Part shown: piece by piece, positions 27,774 through 35,473 of the stretch
How positions within the stretch are numbered: the stretch's first letter is position 1
Layout: every line of letters begins with the position of its first letter
NCBI GenBank assembly: GCA_004299235.1
Contig: SCQL01000009.1
Coordinates: forward strand, 181,259 to 245,258
Direction: 5' to 3'
DNA length: 64,000 nucleotides
Origin: a bacterium
GTDB taxonomy: Bacteria; Chloroflexota; Dormibacteria; Dormibacterales; Dormibacteraceae
Notes under the pieces: generated by a model
What the model saw: only the letters and a program-made list of their open reading frames with translations
Database searches by the model: none
Told to the model about the DNA's origin: nothing
Translations under genes and position numbers: made by a program

Positions 27774-28208
27774 TCAGCTGAAAGGATCCTCGATGAGCTC
27801 CGCCTCGAATTCAAGCGCGCCCTTCACCCGATTCGCGGGGACCCCGGTTGGAGACGCGCGCCCGGCGCCTGGGCCCGGCTTGACCGTCAGGCCGACCACC
27901 GCGTACCGGATCGGCCCTCGCCAGTCCGCCAGCGCACGGTATTCGGCCGCCGCCGCCATGAGCGCTCTCCGCTTCCGCGCCCCGACCGCTTCCATCGGCG
28001 CCCCAAACGCGCCGTCGGTGCGCGTCTTCACCTCCACCACCACCAGCTCCCGGCCGCGCCGGCAGACCAGGTCGAGCTCGCCCCGCCTGGCCGTGAAGCC
28101 CGCGCCGACGACCTCATAGCCGCGCCGGCGAAGCAGGTCGGCCGCCGCCTTCTCGCCGGCGCGACCGAGCTCTACCCGAGCAGGACCGGCTCGCGAAACG
28201 GCGCCCAT
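27774..28208 (-). CDS. yraN: YraN family protein (UPF0102), predicted endonuclease fold
   Basis: 144 residues with the restriction-endonuclease-like core: ELGRAGEKAAADLLRRRGY, GELDLVCRRG and VVVEVKTRTDGAFG (D/E-x-K pattern). Usually found next to rnhB, as here, where it overlaps the rnhB end by 37 nt. ATG 28208 is taken. A role in DNA repair or recombination is suspected for the family but not established. Convergent with the plus-strand permease, 3 nt between stops. Confidence 0.9.
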   Translation of the reverse strand: MGAVSRAGPARVELGRAGEKAAADLLRRRGYEVVGAGFTARRGELDLVCRRGRELVVVEVKTRTDGAFGAPMEAVGARKRRALMAAAAEYRALADWRGPIRYAVVGLTVKPGPGAGRASPTGVPANRVKGALEFEAELIEDPFS

Positions 28209-28792
28209 GACGTCCGATGGATCGGGCTCGGACCGAGGCGGCGGATGGCGGCGCGGTGCGCCGCGGTGGCGTAGCCCTTGTGGTCCGCGAACCCATAGCC
28301 GGGATACAGGCGGTCGTACTCGATCATCGCGTGGTCGCGGGCGACCTTCGCCACGATGCTCGCCGCCATGATCGAGGCACAGGTGCGGTCACCCCTGACG
28401 ACCGCCATCTGCGGCAGGGGCGCCTCGGGCACATCCCAAGCGTCGACCAGAAGATATTCGGCCGCCAAGCCCAGCCCGGCGACGGCGCCGGCCGTGGCCA
28501 GATGCCGGGCGCGGAGGAGTCCCAGGCGGTCCACCTGCGCGTGGTCGACCGCGCACACCGAGACGGCTTGCGCACGCCGGCGGATCAGCCCATCCAGGCG
28601 CTCACGTTGTGCCGGCGTGAGCAGCTTCGAGTCGTCCAGGCCGGAGATCCTGACGCCGATCGGGAGGACGACGGCGCCGCCGACCACCGGGCCGGCGAGG
28701 GGGCCCATGCCCACCTCGTCCACCCCGGCCACGACCCGGTAGCCCATGGCGCTGGCCATGCGCTCGTAACGCCACAGCATCGGCCGGCTCAT
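28172..28792 (-). CDS. rnhB: Ribonuclease HII with an altered GRG motif
   Basis: Cuts the RNA strand of RNA/DNA hybrids and at single ribonucleotides. 206 residues: GVDEVGMGPLAGPVV (catalytic Asp-Glu), DDSKLL, VDAWD, and ASIVAKVARDHAM with the last acidic ligand. The normal GRG loop, which senses the 2'-OH at RNA-DNA junctions, reads GMG here. Sequence beginning MLWRYERMASAMGYRVVAG agrees with the family start. Last-but-one gene of the rpsP operon. Confidence 0.93.
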   Translation of the reverse strand: MSRPMLWRYERMASAMGYRVVAGVDEVGMGPLAGPVVGGAVVLPIGVRISGLDDSKLLTPAQRERLDGLIRRRAQAVSVCAVDHAQVDRLGLLRARHLATAGAVAGLGLAAEYLLVDAWDVPEAPLPQMAVVRGDRTCASIMAASIVAKVARDHAMIEYDRLYPGYGFADHKGYATAAHRAAIRRLGPSPIHRTSWAPFREPVLLG

Positions 28793-28852
28793 CGACCCGT
28801 CACGGTTTCGACATTAGCGAGCCATGACCGCCGGCGCCAGGGTCTTAACCGC

Positions 28853-29260
28853 CTATTCGTCAGACTCCGTGCTCGCCGGTTCGGGCTTGGCCTCGGCGGC
28901 GGGCGTTTCGCGAACCAGGCGCCTGCGCTCGCGGATGCGCGCTTCCTTGCCCACCTTGCCACGCAGGTAGTACAGGCGGCCCTGCCGCACGTCTCCGTGG
29001 CGCAGCACGTCGACCTTGTCGATGCGGGGCGAGTGGATCAAGAACGTCCGCTCGACGCCCACTCCGTGAGTCACGCGCCTGACGGTGAAGTTCTGCCGCA
29101 GGCCGCCGCCGGTCACCCGGATCACGGTGCCCTCGAACACCTGGATGCGCTCGCGCGTGCCTTCGACGACCTTGGCGTGCACCTTGACCGTGTCGCCCGC
29201 ACGAAGGGCGGGGACCTTCTCCTTCTGCTGCTCCTTCTCGAGCTGCTGGATCACGTTCAT
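28853..29260 (-). CDS. rplS: 50S ribosomal protein L19
   Basis: Large-subunit protein at the subunit interface. 135 residues from ATG 29260 ([11 protein letters not shown]): [48 protein letters not shown]. The longer open frame to 29407 is not used, because this ATG overlaps the trmD stop as ATGA and has a GGAG site upstream. Acidic tail at the C-terminus. Confidence 0.96.
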   Translation of the reverse strand: MNVIQQLEKEQQKEKVPALRAGDTVKVHAKVVEGTRERIQVFEGTVIRVTGGGLRQNFTVRRVTHGVGVERTFLIHSPRIDKVDVLRHGDVRQGRLYYLRGKVGKEARIRERRRLVRETPAAEAKPEPASTESDE

Positions 29261-29931
29261 GTCTTCTTCAACTCCTTGGTGTGTGACACATGTCTTTGGG
29301 CTGCTTGTTGACGGCGCCACTGGCGGATGCGCGCGTGGTCGCCGGACAGGAGCACGTCGGGAACCGTCATGCCCCGATACTCGGCCGGTCGCGTGAACTG
29401 CGGCCACCCCGACGGCTCGCTGGAAAAACTGTCCTGCGTGAGCGATTCGGGATCGCCGACGACACCCGGTATCAGTCGCGCGACCACGTCGATCAGGACC
29501 ATGGCCGGGATCTCCCCCCCGCTGAGCACGTAGTCGCCGATCGAGATCTCGCGCGCCGACAGCGCGGTGCGGACGCGGTCGTCGATGCCCTCGTAGCGCC
29601 CGCAGACGATGATCAGGCCGGGCTCGGCGGCCAGCTCGCTTGCGATCCGCTGGTCGAGGGTCTCACCCCAGGGCTCCATGAGCACCACCGGGCCAGCGTT
29701 CTGCGGGCGCATCGACTCGACCGCCTCGATTGCCGGCTCGGGCTTGATGACCATGCCGGGCCCGCCGCCAAACGGCATGTCGTCGACCTGGCGGTGGCGG
29801 TCGTGGGTGTAGTCGCGCAGGTCGTGAGCGTGCAGCTGGACGAGCCCCTTCTCGATCGCGCGCCCGACCACGCCCTGCTGGAACACAGGCGCGAACATCC
29901 CGGGGAAGATCGTGACGACGTCGAATCTCAT
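29257..29931 (-). CDS. trmD: tRNA (guanine-N1)-methyltransferase
   Basis: Methylates G37 of tRNAs using SAM, protecting against +1 frameshifts. 224 residues from ATG 29931 ([13 protein letters not shown]): [23 protein letters not shown], and the trefoil-knot SAM site [13 protein letters not shown] longer frame upstream lies inside rimM and is rejected. The start overlaps the rimM stop (ATGA). Confidence 0.96.
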   Translation of the reverse strand: MRFDVVTIFPGMFAPVFQQGVVGRAIEKGLVQLHAHDLRDYTHDRHRQVDDMPFGGGPGMVIKPEPAIEAVESMRPQNAGPVVLMEPWGETLDQRIASELAAEPGLIIVCGRYEGIDDRVRTALSAREISIGDYVLSGGEIPAMVLIDVVARLIPGVVGDPESLTQDSFSSEPSGWPQFTRPAEYRGMTVPDVLLSGDHARIRQWRRQQAAQRHVSHTKELKKT

Positions 29932-30419
29932 GCGTCCTCGAAGTCCACCAGCCAATCCGCAACGACCACGTGACCGGCGGCAACGTCCACCTCGACGACC
30001 GCGTCCCTGGTGGCCGGAATCAGATGCTCGACGGCTCCATCGCGGCTGACCCACACGTCATTGGCCGGGCGCTCGAGCACCTCGGCCACCGTGCCCAGCC
30101 GCCGGCCCGAGCTCGTCAGCACGGTCAGCCCGACGACCTGGTGGTGGTAGAAACGGCCCTCGGCCAGGGGCCGCGCCGCCTGGTCGGGAATCTCGAGGTA
30201 GCGGCCGCGGAACAGCTCGGCCATCGTCCGGTTGTCGACGCCGCGCAGCTTGACCACCAGACCCGGATGTCCGGGCCGGCTCCACTCGACGTGGCGCTCA
30301 GAGCCTTCAATCACCACGCCGGCGCCCACGTCGAAGCGATCCTCGAAATCTGTCAAGGGAATTACCTTGACAGCGCCGTCGAGACCGTACGGACCGGCGA
30401 CCTGCCCGACCCGGATCAT
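29928..30419 (-). CDS. rimM: Ribosome maturation factor RimM
   Basis: Assists 30S head assembly by binding S19. 163 residues: VGQVAGPYGLDGAVKVIPLTDF N-terminal barrel and a PRC-barrel C-terminal half (RFYHHQVVGLTV, DVWVSRDGAVEHLIPA). The start overlaps the khpA stop (ATGA). Confidence 0.94.
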   Translation of the reverse strand: MIRVGQVAGPYGLDGAVKVIPLTDFEDRFDVGAGVVIEGSERHVEWSRPGHPGLVVKLRGVDNRTMAELFRGRYLEIPDQAARPLAEGRFYHHQVVGLTVLTSSGRRLGTVAEVLERPANDVWVSRDGAVEHLIPATRDAVVEVDVAAGHVVVADWLVDFEDA

Positions 30420-30820
30420 GACTCCGGCATCCCTCCGCCGGATGTGCGCGTCCGCGGCGCAGGATGGGCGAGAGACGGGTTGGCGAGGTCGACGAAGACC
30501 CGCTTGCGGTCACGCAGCGAAGCGACTCGCACCAGCGTGCGGATGGCCTCGATGTTGCGCCCGGCCTTGCCGATGAAGCGACCGACGTCGGCGTCGGCGA
30601 GCTTGACCTTGATCGCCACCGTGCCGCCACCGCGCTCGAACGCCTCGACTTCGACCTCTTCCGGTTTCTCCGCCAAAGACTTCGCCACGTATTCGACCAG
30701 GGCGCGGTAGTCGACGCCGGGACCAGCCGGTCCGAGAGGACGTTCACTCCGGAAACCGCGCCCGGGGCCACCGCGTCGAAAGTCACGCCGAGCCGGTCGA
30801 CTTCTCTGAGCGTCGCTCAA
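30416..30820 (-). CDS. khpA: KH-domain RNA-binding protein KhpA
   Basis: Small single-KH RNA-binding protein placed as usual between rpsP and rimM. The GxxG loop is GKAG in [16 protein letters not shown] (about residues 82-97). At 134 residues it is longer than typical KhpA (about 75-80), because of an N-terminal Arg/Gly/Pro-rich extension (about 1-35) and a C-terminal tail. The N-terminal 12 codons overlap rpsP, but no later start exists before the KH domain. Confidence 0.9.
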   Translation of the reverse strand: MSDAQRSRPARRDFRRGGPGRGFRSERPLGPAGPGVDYRALVEYVAKSLAEKPEEVEVEAFERGGGTVAIKVKLADADVGRFIGKAGRNIEAIRTLVRVASLRDRKRVFVDLANPSLAHPAPRTRTSGGGMPES

Positions 30821-31055
30821 GAATTCCCTCCCGCTTCAACAGGCTGCGCGCGGCTTCGCTCGGCTGAGCGCCCTGCTGGAGCCAGCGCACGACTTTGTCG
30901 GCGTCGATCTTGACCACCACCGGGTCGGTCATCGGATCGTAGTACCCGAGATGCTCGATGAAGCGGCCGTCGCGCGGCGAGCGCGCGTCCGCCACCACGA
31001 GGCGGTAGAACGGGTGCTTTTTCGCCCCCATCCGCCTCAACCTGATCTTTACCAA
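30783..31055 (-). CDS. rpsP: 30S ribosomal protein S16
   Basis: 90 residues: [22 protein letters not shown] and [10 protein letters not shown]. The start is TTG at 31055, 7 nt inside the ffh end, which is where the family N-terminus falls. Opens the rpsP-khpA-rimM-trmD-rplS-rnhB-yraN series. Confidence 0.96.
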   Translation of the reverse strand: MVKIRLRRMGAKKHPFYRLVVADARSPRDGRFIEHLGYYDPMTDPVVVKIDADKVVRWLQQGAQPSEAARSLLKREGILERRSEKSTGSA

Positions 31056-32422
31056 CCTATGCCTCCTTGTCCAAACAGCCGGGGCACGCCCCCGGCCTTG
31101 CCTCTGCGGTTCACGGCGCCGAACTGTTTCGCGACCTGCTGCATCGTCTCCCGCGCCTTCAGCACCCGATTGACGTCGGCGGGCTGAACGCCGCTTCCCC
31201 GCGCGATTCTGCGTTTTCGCGCCCCGTCGATGAGCTCCGGGTGGGCGCGCTCCCTGGCGGTCATCGACAGGATGATCGCCTCCATCCGGCGGACCTCGCG
31301 CTCCATGTCCGGTGGCGTTCCCTGCGTGCCCCCGGCGCCGGCGACCTGCTTGCGCAGCGCCCCACCACCCGGGATCATATCGAGGACGCCCTCCAGCGAG
31401 CCCATGCCGCGGAGCTGCCGGATCTGGGTCAGGAAGTCGTCGAAGCTCAGGCGCCCGGACCGCAGGTGGCGCTCGACCTCGACCGCCTTCTCCTTGTCGA
31501 GGGTGCGCTCCGCTCGCTCGATCAGCGTGAGCATGTCGCCCATACCCAGGACCCGTGACGCCATCCGTTCGGCGTGAAAGACCTCCAGGTCGTGCGGCTT
31601 CTCCCCGGTGCCGGCGAAACGGATGCGCTGGCCCGTCGCGACCCGCAGCGACAGCGCCGCTCCGCCGCGCGCGTCACCGTCGAGCTTGGTCAGGATCACC
31701 CCGTCCACGCCGACCTCGCCGCCGAATGCCTCCCCCACCCTCACGGCTTCCTGGCCGGTCATCGAATCGGCGACCAAGAGGGTTTCCGTCACGGGCACGG
31801 CAGCCTTCAGCCGCTTGAGCTCCTCCATCAGGTCGGGGTCCAGGTGAAGCCGGCCGGCGGTGTCCAGGATGACCACGTCGCAGACCAGCCGCTGCGCTTC
31901 CCGGATCGCGGCGGTCGCGATCTGTTCGACGGCGCCGGCACCCGAGTGAAAGGGGACGTCCTCCTGCTCGGCCAGGGTGCGCAGCTGCTCGACCGCGGCC
32001 GGGCGCCGCAGGTCCAGCGCCACGAGCAGGGGCTTGTGGCCCTCGCGCCGTGCCAGCAGGGCCAGCTTGATCGCGGTGGTGGTCTTGCCCGAGCCCTGGA
32101 GGCCCGCGAGCATGATCACGGTCGGGGGCGCCGACGCGTATCGGATCCCCTCGGAGTTGCCGCCGAGCAGCTCGACCAGCTCGACGTTGACCGCCTTGAC
32201 CACCTGCTGCGGCGCGGTCAGCCCCGGCGCCACATCGGCGCCCTGCAATCGCGCGCGCACCCGTTCCACGAACTCCTTGACCACCTTGAAGTTCACGTCC
32301 GCCTCCAGCAGGGCGAGGCGCACCTCACGAAGCCCGGCATCGACGTCCTCAGGGCGCAGCACCCCGCGGCCCGAGATCTTCTTGAGGGCGGCGGCCAGCC
32401 GCTCGCCAAGGGCTTCGAACAT
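31049..32422 (-). CDS. ffh: Signal recognition particle protein Ffh
   Basis: GTPase of the signal recognition particle; binds signal peptides and 4.5S RNA. 457 residues from ATG 32422: N domain, then G domain with [35 protein letters not shown] and [13 protein letters not shown]. The methionine-rich M domain spans about 300-435 ([17 protein letters not shown]). The start shares a base with the ylxM stop (TGATG); upstream in-frame sequence is the ylxM shadow. No ffs RNA gene was seen nearby. Confidence 0.97.
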   Translation of the reverse strand: MFEALGERLAAALKKISGRGVLRPEDVDAGLREVRLALLEADVNFKVVKEFVERVRARLQGADVAPGLTAPQQVVKAVNVELVELLGGNSEGIRYASAPPTVIMLAGLQGSGKTTTAIKLALLARREGHKPLLVALDLRRPAAVEQLRTLAEQEDVPFHSGAGAVEQIATAAIREAQRLVCDVVILDTAGRLHLDPDLMEELKRLKAAVPVTETLLVADSMTGQEAVRVGEAFGGEVGVDGVILTKLDGDARGGAALSLRVATGQRIRFAGTGEKPHDLEVFHAERMASRVLGMGDMLTLIERAERTLDKEKAVEVERHLRSGRLSFDDFLTQIRQLRGMGSLEGVLDMIPGGGALRKQVAGAGGTQGTPPDMEREVRRMEAIILSMTARERAHPELIDGARKRRIARGSGVQPADVNRVLKARETMQQVAKQFGAVNRRGKAGGVPRLFGQGGIGW

Positions 32423-32745
32423 CAGAGCGCCGCCTCCAGCCTGGCCAGGCGACGCTTCAAGCCGCCGAGCTCGCGTTCCAGGCCCTCCAGCGCCCGGTGG
32501 CGCCGGGCGGACTCGGCGAGGAGGCCCAGCCTGCGTTCGTACTCCTGCAGCGCCTGGGTGGAGCGCCGGACGATGTCGTGGGCCGCCGCTCGCGAGGTGC
32601 CCTGGTGGGCGGAGATCTCGGCGAGCGACCAATCGCTTCGCAGGTAGAGGTCGAGGATCTCACGTTGGTGCTCGGTCAGCAGCGCCCCGTAGCGCTCGAA
32701 CAGGGCCAGCGTCCGGCCGCGAGCCTGGAGGGTGTCAAGTGCCAT
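32422..32745 (-). CDS. ylxM: YlxM-like helix-turn-helix protein
   Basis: 107 residues of the sigma-region-4-like family next to ffh: LTEHQREILDLYLRSDWSLAEIS followed by HQGTSRAAAHDIVRR. YlxM stimulates SRP GTPase activity in some Gram-positive bacteria. First gene of the ffh operon, with a TAAGCT box 8 nt before the ATG. Confidence 0.9.
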   Translation of the reverse strand: MALDTLQARGRTLALFERYGALLTEHQREILDLYLRSDWSLAEISAHQGTSRAAAHDIVRRSTQALQEYERRLGLLAESARRHRALEGLERELGGLKRRLARLEAAL

Positions 32746-32753
32746 GCCTTGAC

Positions 32754-32759
32754 AGCTTA
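32754..32759 (-). promoter_or_regulatory. Candidate leaderless -10 box (TAAGCT) of ylxM-ffh
   Basis: TAAGCT on the minus strand ends 8 nt before ATG 32745. It faces the plus-strand box at 32767-32772. Confidence 0.45.
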
Positions 32760-32766
32760 CCAGGAC

Positions 32767-32772
32767 TAGAAT
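32767..32772 (+). promoter_or_regulatory. Candidate -10 box (TAGAAT) of the Lrp-domain gene
   Basis: TAGAAT, a near-consensus -10, lies 14 nt before ATG 32787, leaving a leader of about 7 nt. The TTGACA at 32750-32755 is only 11 nt away, too close to be its -35. Confidence 0.45.
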
Positions 32773-32786
32773 CTGGGCCAGACCTG

Positions 32787-33077
32787 ATGCTCACCGCGTT
32801 CATACTCGTCAAATCCACTCGCGCCGGGCTGGCTCATCTGGGCTCTGAGCTCGCCGACGTCGAAGGCGTCGCCGAGGTTTACACGGTGACCGGCGAATGG
32901 GACTTCGTCGCCATCGTCAGGGTGCGCGAGCATGAAGACTTGGCCAATGTGGTGGCGCACCGGCTGACCGCCCTGGAGGGGATTGACCGCACCCAGACCA
33001 TGGTGGCCTTCCAGCAGTTCTCGGCCCACGACTTGGAAGCGATGTTCGGGCTCGGCCTCGAGGACAAGAAGGCCTGA
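32787..33077 (+). CDS. Standalone Lrp/AsnC effector-binding (RAM) domain protein
   Basis: 96 residues starting MLTAFILVKSTRAG, the ligand-binding and oligomerisation half of Lrp/AsnC regulators, without a DNA-binding domain (TVTGEWDFVAIVRV, DRTQTMVAFQQF). Such proteins bind amino acids or modulate partners; the partner is unknown. The much longer frame upstream is a shadow of ffh and ylxM. It overlaps the next gene at CTGA. Confidence 0.9.
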   Translation: MLTAFILVKSTRAGLAHLGSELADVEGVAEVYTVTGEWDFVAIVRVREHEDLANVVAHRLTALEGIDRTQTMVAFQQFSAHDLEAMFGLGLEDKKA

Positions 33078-33844
33078 GCGAGCTTCTCCCGGTGGCTCTG
33101 CGCGCCGCCCGCGCGGGCGCCCGTGTGCTCTCGGAAGGCGGGCTGCCCCGGCCCGGCGGACCGGCGGACCTGAAGGGGGCCGGGGATTACGTGACCGCGT
33201 CGGACCGCCAATCCGAGGCCGCGATTCTCGAGGTCCTGGCGCGCGAGACACCGGGCATCGCCGTCCTGGCGGAAGAGCGCGGAGGCAAGCGCGCCGGGAC
33301 GATGTGGGCCGTCGACCCGCTGGATGGCACGACCAACTTCACTCGCGGATTTCCCGTGGTCGGCGTTTCGGTCGGGCTGCTGGATGCCGGCCTGCCGGTC
33401 CTCGGGGTGGTGATCGCACCGTTCCTCAAAGCCGAGTTCACGGCCGCGCAGGGGCGACGGACAACCCTGAACGGCGAGCAGCTGCCGCGCCTGCCGGCGG
33501 GCGACCCGGCGCGCGCGGTCGTGGCCACCGGCTTCCCTTTCAGAAACAAGAAGCTGCTGCCGCGCTACCGGCCGGTGATGGAGGGAGCGCTGCGGCGATT
33601 CGAGGATCTGCGCCGCGCCGGAGCCGCCGCTCTGGACCTCGCCTGGACGGCGGCGGGCACGTTTGACGGCTTTTTCGAGCTCAACCTGAACACGTGGGAT
33701 GTTGCCGCCGGCGCCGCGCTGGTGATCGGGGTGGGCGGCCGGGTCACGGATTGGTCGGGCGGCGACAGCTGGGTCGAGACCGGGAACATCCTGGCGGCGA
33801 GCCCGAGGGTGCACGAAGCTCTGCTCGAGCTGGCCGGGGCATAG
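33074..33844 (+). CDS. Inositol monophosphatase family protein, probable CTG start
   Basis: Mg-dependent sugar-phosphate phosphatase. Metal sites: EE in VLAEERGG, DPLDGTTNF, and the late motif AALDLAWTAAGTFDGFFE with NTWDVAAGAAL. GTG 33092 is the first conventional start, but the in-frame CTG 33074 overlaps the previous stop as CTGA and restores the usual N-terminus (SELLPVALRAARAGARVL). 256 residues from CTG, 250 from GTG. The substrate could be inositol phosphate, fructose bisphosphate or PAP; sequence does not decide. Confidence 0.88.
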   Translation: MSELLPVALRAARAGARVLSEGGLPRPGGPADLKGAGDYVTASDRQSEAAILEVLARETPGIAVLAEERGGKRAGTMWAVDPLDGTTNFTRGFPVVGVSVGLLDAGLPVLGVVIAPFLKAEFTAAQGRRTTLNGEQLPRLPAGDPARAVVATGFPFRNKKLLPRYRPVMEGALRRFEDLRRAGAAALDLAWTAAGTFDGFFELNLNTWDVAAGAALVIGVGGRVTDWSGGDSWVETGNILAASPRVHEALLELAGA

Positions 33845-33871
33845 CGCCCCGCCCCGACGGTTCGGTGGCGT

Positions 33872-34576
33872 TCAGAGCCGGCCGCTCAACCGCCTGATCG
33901 GCAGCTCCACCAGCGCGCGCCACTGCTGGCGGATCACCAACCCGATTGGAATGTGGTCCGACGCGCGACCCAGCCGCGGCGCCGTCGCGCGCAGCCGCAC
34001 CGCGGTCCGAAAATCGCCGTCGTACGCGGTGAGCACGCGTCCCATGTCATGCGCCCCGAAGTGACAATCGCTGCCGCCGATCGGAGCCCCCAGGCGCTCG
34101 CGGTTGTGCGCGTAAAACTCGTCGAGCCGGCGTCTCCGCCGTGCCCCGATGGGGACGGTGAACATCATCTCGATGCCATCCACGTGGTGACGCTCGAGCA
34201 GGCGGCGCAGCATGCCGGGCTGGATCGAGCCGAAATAAACCGGCATGAAGGGGTGCGGAACGATCGCCAGCCCGCCCTGGTCGTGGATGGCCGCAACCGT
34301 GTCCTCGAGCGTCATTCCACGCCGCACGGGCTGCTCCAGAAACCAGCCGATGATGTGAGTCTGCGCCGGCCCCTTCGTGGTGATCTCCTGCCCGGCGACC
34401 ACCGTCAAGCCGGCGTCTTCGCCGCGCTGCTGGACCTCGGCCACCGAGACCATCGTGTCGTGGTCGGTCACGGCGATGAGATCGAGCTTCGCCTTGACCG
34501 CCGCATCGACGAGCTCCGCCGGCGTCACCATGCCGTCTGAGGCGATGGTGTGGCAGTGGGGGTCGGCTAGAGGCAT
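33872..34576 (-). CDS. PHP-domain metal-dependent phosphoesterase
   Basis: 234 residues of the PHP family: DPHCHTIASDG, VTDHDTM, GQEITTK, IVPHPF, and GGSDCHFG carry the metal ligands. Related to enzymes acting on nucleoside 3',5'-bisphosphates or oligoribonucleotides; the substrate is not determined. 5 nt after ftsY, so in the smc-ftsY transcript. Confidence 0.88.
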   Translation of the reverse strand: MPLADPHCHTIASDGMVTPAELVDAAVKAKLDLIAVTDHDTMVSVAEVQQRGEDAGLTVVAGQEITTKGPAQTHIIGWFLEQPVRRGMTLEDTVAAIHDQGGLAIVPHPFMPVYFGSIQPGMLRRLLERHHVDGIEMMFTVPIGARRRRRLDEFYAHNRERLGAPIGGSDCHFGAHDMGRVLTAYDGDFRTAVRLRATAPRLGRASDHIPIGLVIRQQWRALVELPIRRLSGRL

Positions 34577-34581
34577 CGAGG

Positions 34582-35424
34582 CTAACTCTCGAACAAGGAC
34601 CGCAGGTAGGCGTCGGGGTCGAAGAGCGCCAGGTCGTCGATGCCCTCCCCCACGCCCGCCAGCTTCACCGGCACGCCGAGTTCCGACTCGATGGCGATGA
34701 GGGCGCCGCCCTTGGCACTGCTGTCGAGTTTCGCCAGCACCAGGCCGGTGATCGGGACGGCTTTGTTGAACGCCCGCGCCTGGACCAGGTTGGTCAGGCC
34801 CAGCACCGCGTCCAGGACCAGCAGCGACTCGTAGGCCGCGCCGTCGAGCGCCCTGCTCGCCACCCGGCCGATCTTGGCCAGCTCCTCCAGGAGATTGCGC
34901 TGCGTCTGCAGCCGGCCCGCGGTGTCCACGAGCACGACGTCACTGCCCCGGCCGCGGGCCCCCTGCAGGCCGTCGAACACCACCGCCGCCGGGTCCGCGC
35001 CTCGCGTGCCCTCGAAATGCGAGACGCCGGCGCGCTCGGCCCAAGCCACCATCTGCTCGATTCCGGCCGCGCGATACGTGTCCGCCGCCACCACCAGCGG
35101 CTGGTGGCCCATGGCCCGCAACCGGTGCGCGAGCTTGCCGATCGTCGTCGTCTTGCCGGCGCCATTGATGCCATAGAGCAGAATGCAGGCCGGGCGGCCG
35201 CTCAGCTCGAGCGTTCGGGGGCGGGTCGACATCAGCGAGAGGGCGACCGCCACCAACGCGTCCACGGCTTCGTCCCGCGTGCGCGGCGTGCGAGCCCGCA
35301 CCCCGGCGGCGAGTCGAGCGGCCATCGCCGGGCCCAGGTCGGCCGAGAGCAGGAGCTCTTCCAGCTCCTGGTAGTAGCCCGCCGCCAGCGGCGGGCTCAG
35401 GGAGCGAAGCCCGGCGGAGAGCAC
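34582..35424 (-). CDS. ftsY: Signal recognition particle receptor FtsY (NG domain only)
   Basis: GTPase receptor for the SRP at the membrane. G motifs: GINGAGKTTTIGKLA, ADTYRAAGIEQM, VDTAGRLQT, LAKLDSSAKGGA (normally TKLDG). No acidic A domain. I use GTG 35424, the first conventional codon after the smc stop (280 residues). The conserved helix seems to begin about 11 codons earlier (VWSRVTGRTRSVLSAG), where no ATG, GTG or TTG exists. ACG 35469 could be used, and the only upstream ATG is at 35595, inside smc. Confidence 0.88.
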   Translation of the reverse strand: MLSAGLRSLSPPLAAGYYQELEELLLSADLGPAMAARLAAGVRARTPRTRDEAVDALVAVALSLMSTRPRTLELSGRPACILLYGINGAGKTTTIGKLAHRLRAMGHQPLVVAADTYRAAGIEQMVAWAERAGVSHFEGTRGADPAAVVFDGLQGARGRGSDVVLVDTAGRLQTQRNLLEELAKIGRVASRALDGAAYESLLVLDAVLGLTNLVQARAFNKAVPITGLVLAKLDSSAKGGALIAIESELGVPVKLAGVGEGIDDLALFDPDAYLRSLFES

Positions 35425-35473
35425 GCTGCGCGTGCGACCGGTGACCCGGCTCCAGACGCTCGCGGACGTTGCC

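Noticed and set aside
28172..28208. In-frame GTA overlapping the rnhB TAG as a start for yraN
   Set aside because: GTA is not a credible start codon and ATG 28208 is available at an acceptable overlap.
32750..32772. TTGACA at 32750-32755 as -35 of the Lrp-domain promoter
   Set aside because: The spacer to TAGAAT is only 11 nt, far below the usual 16-18.
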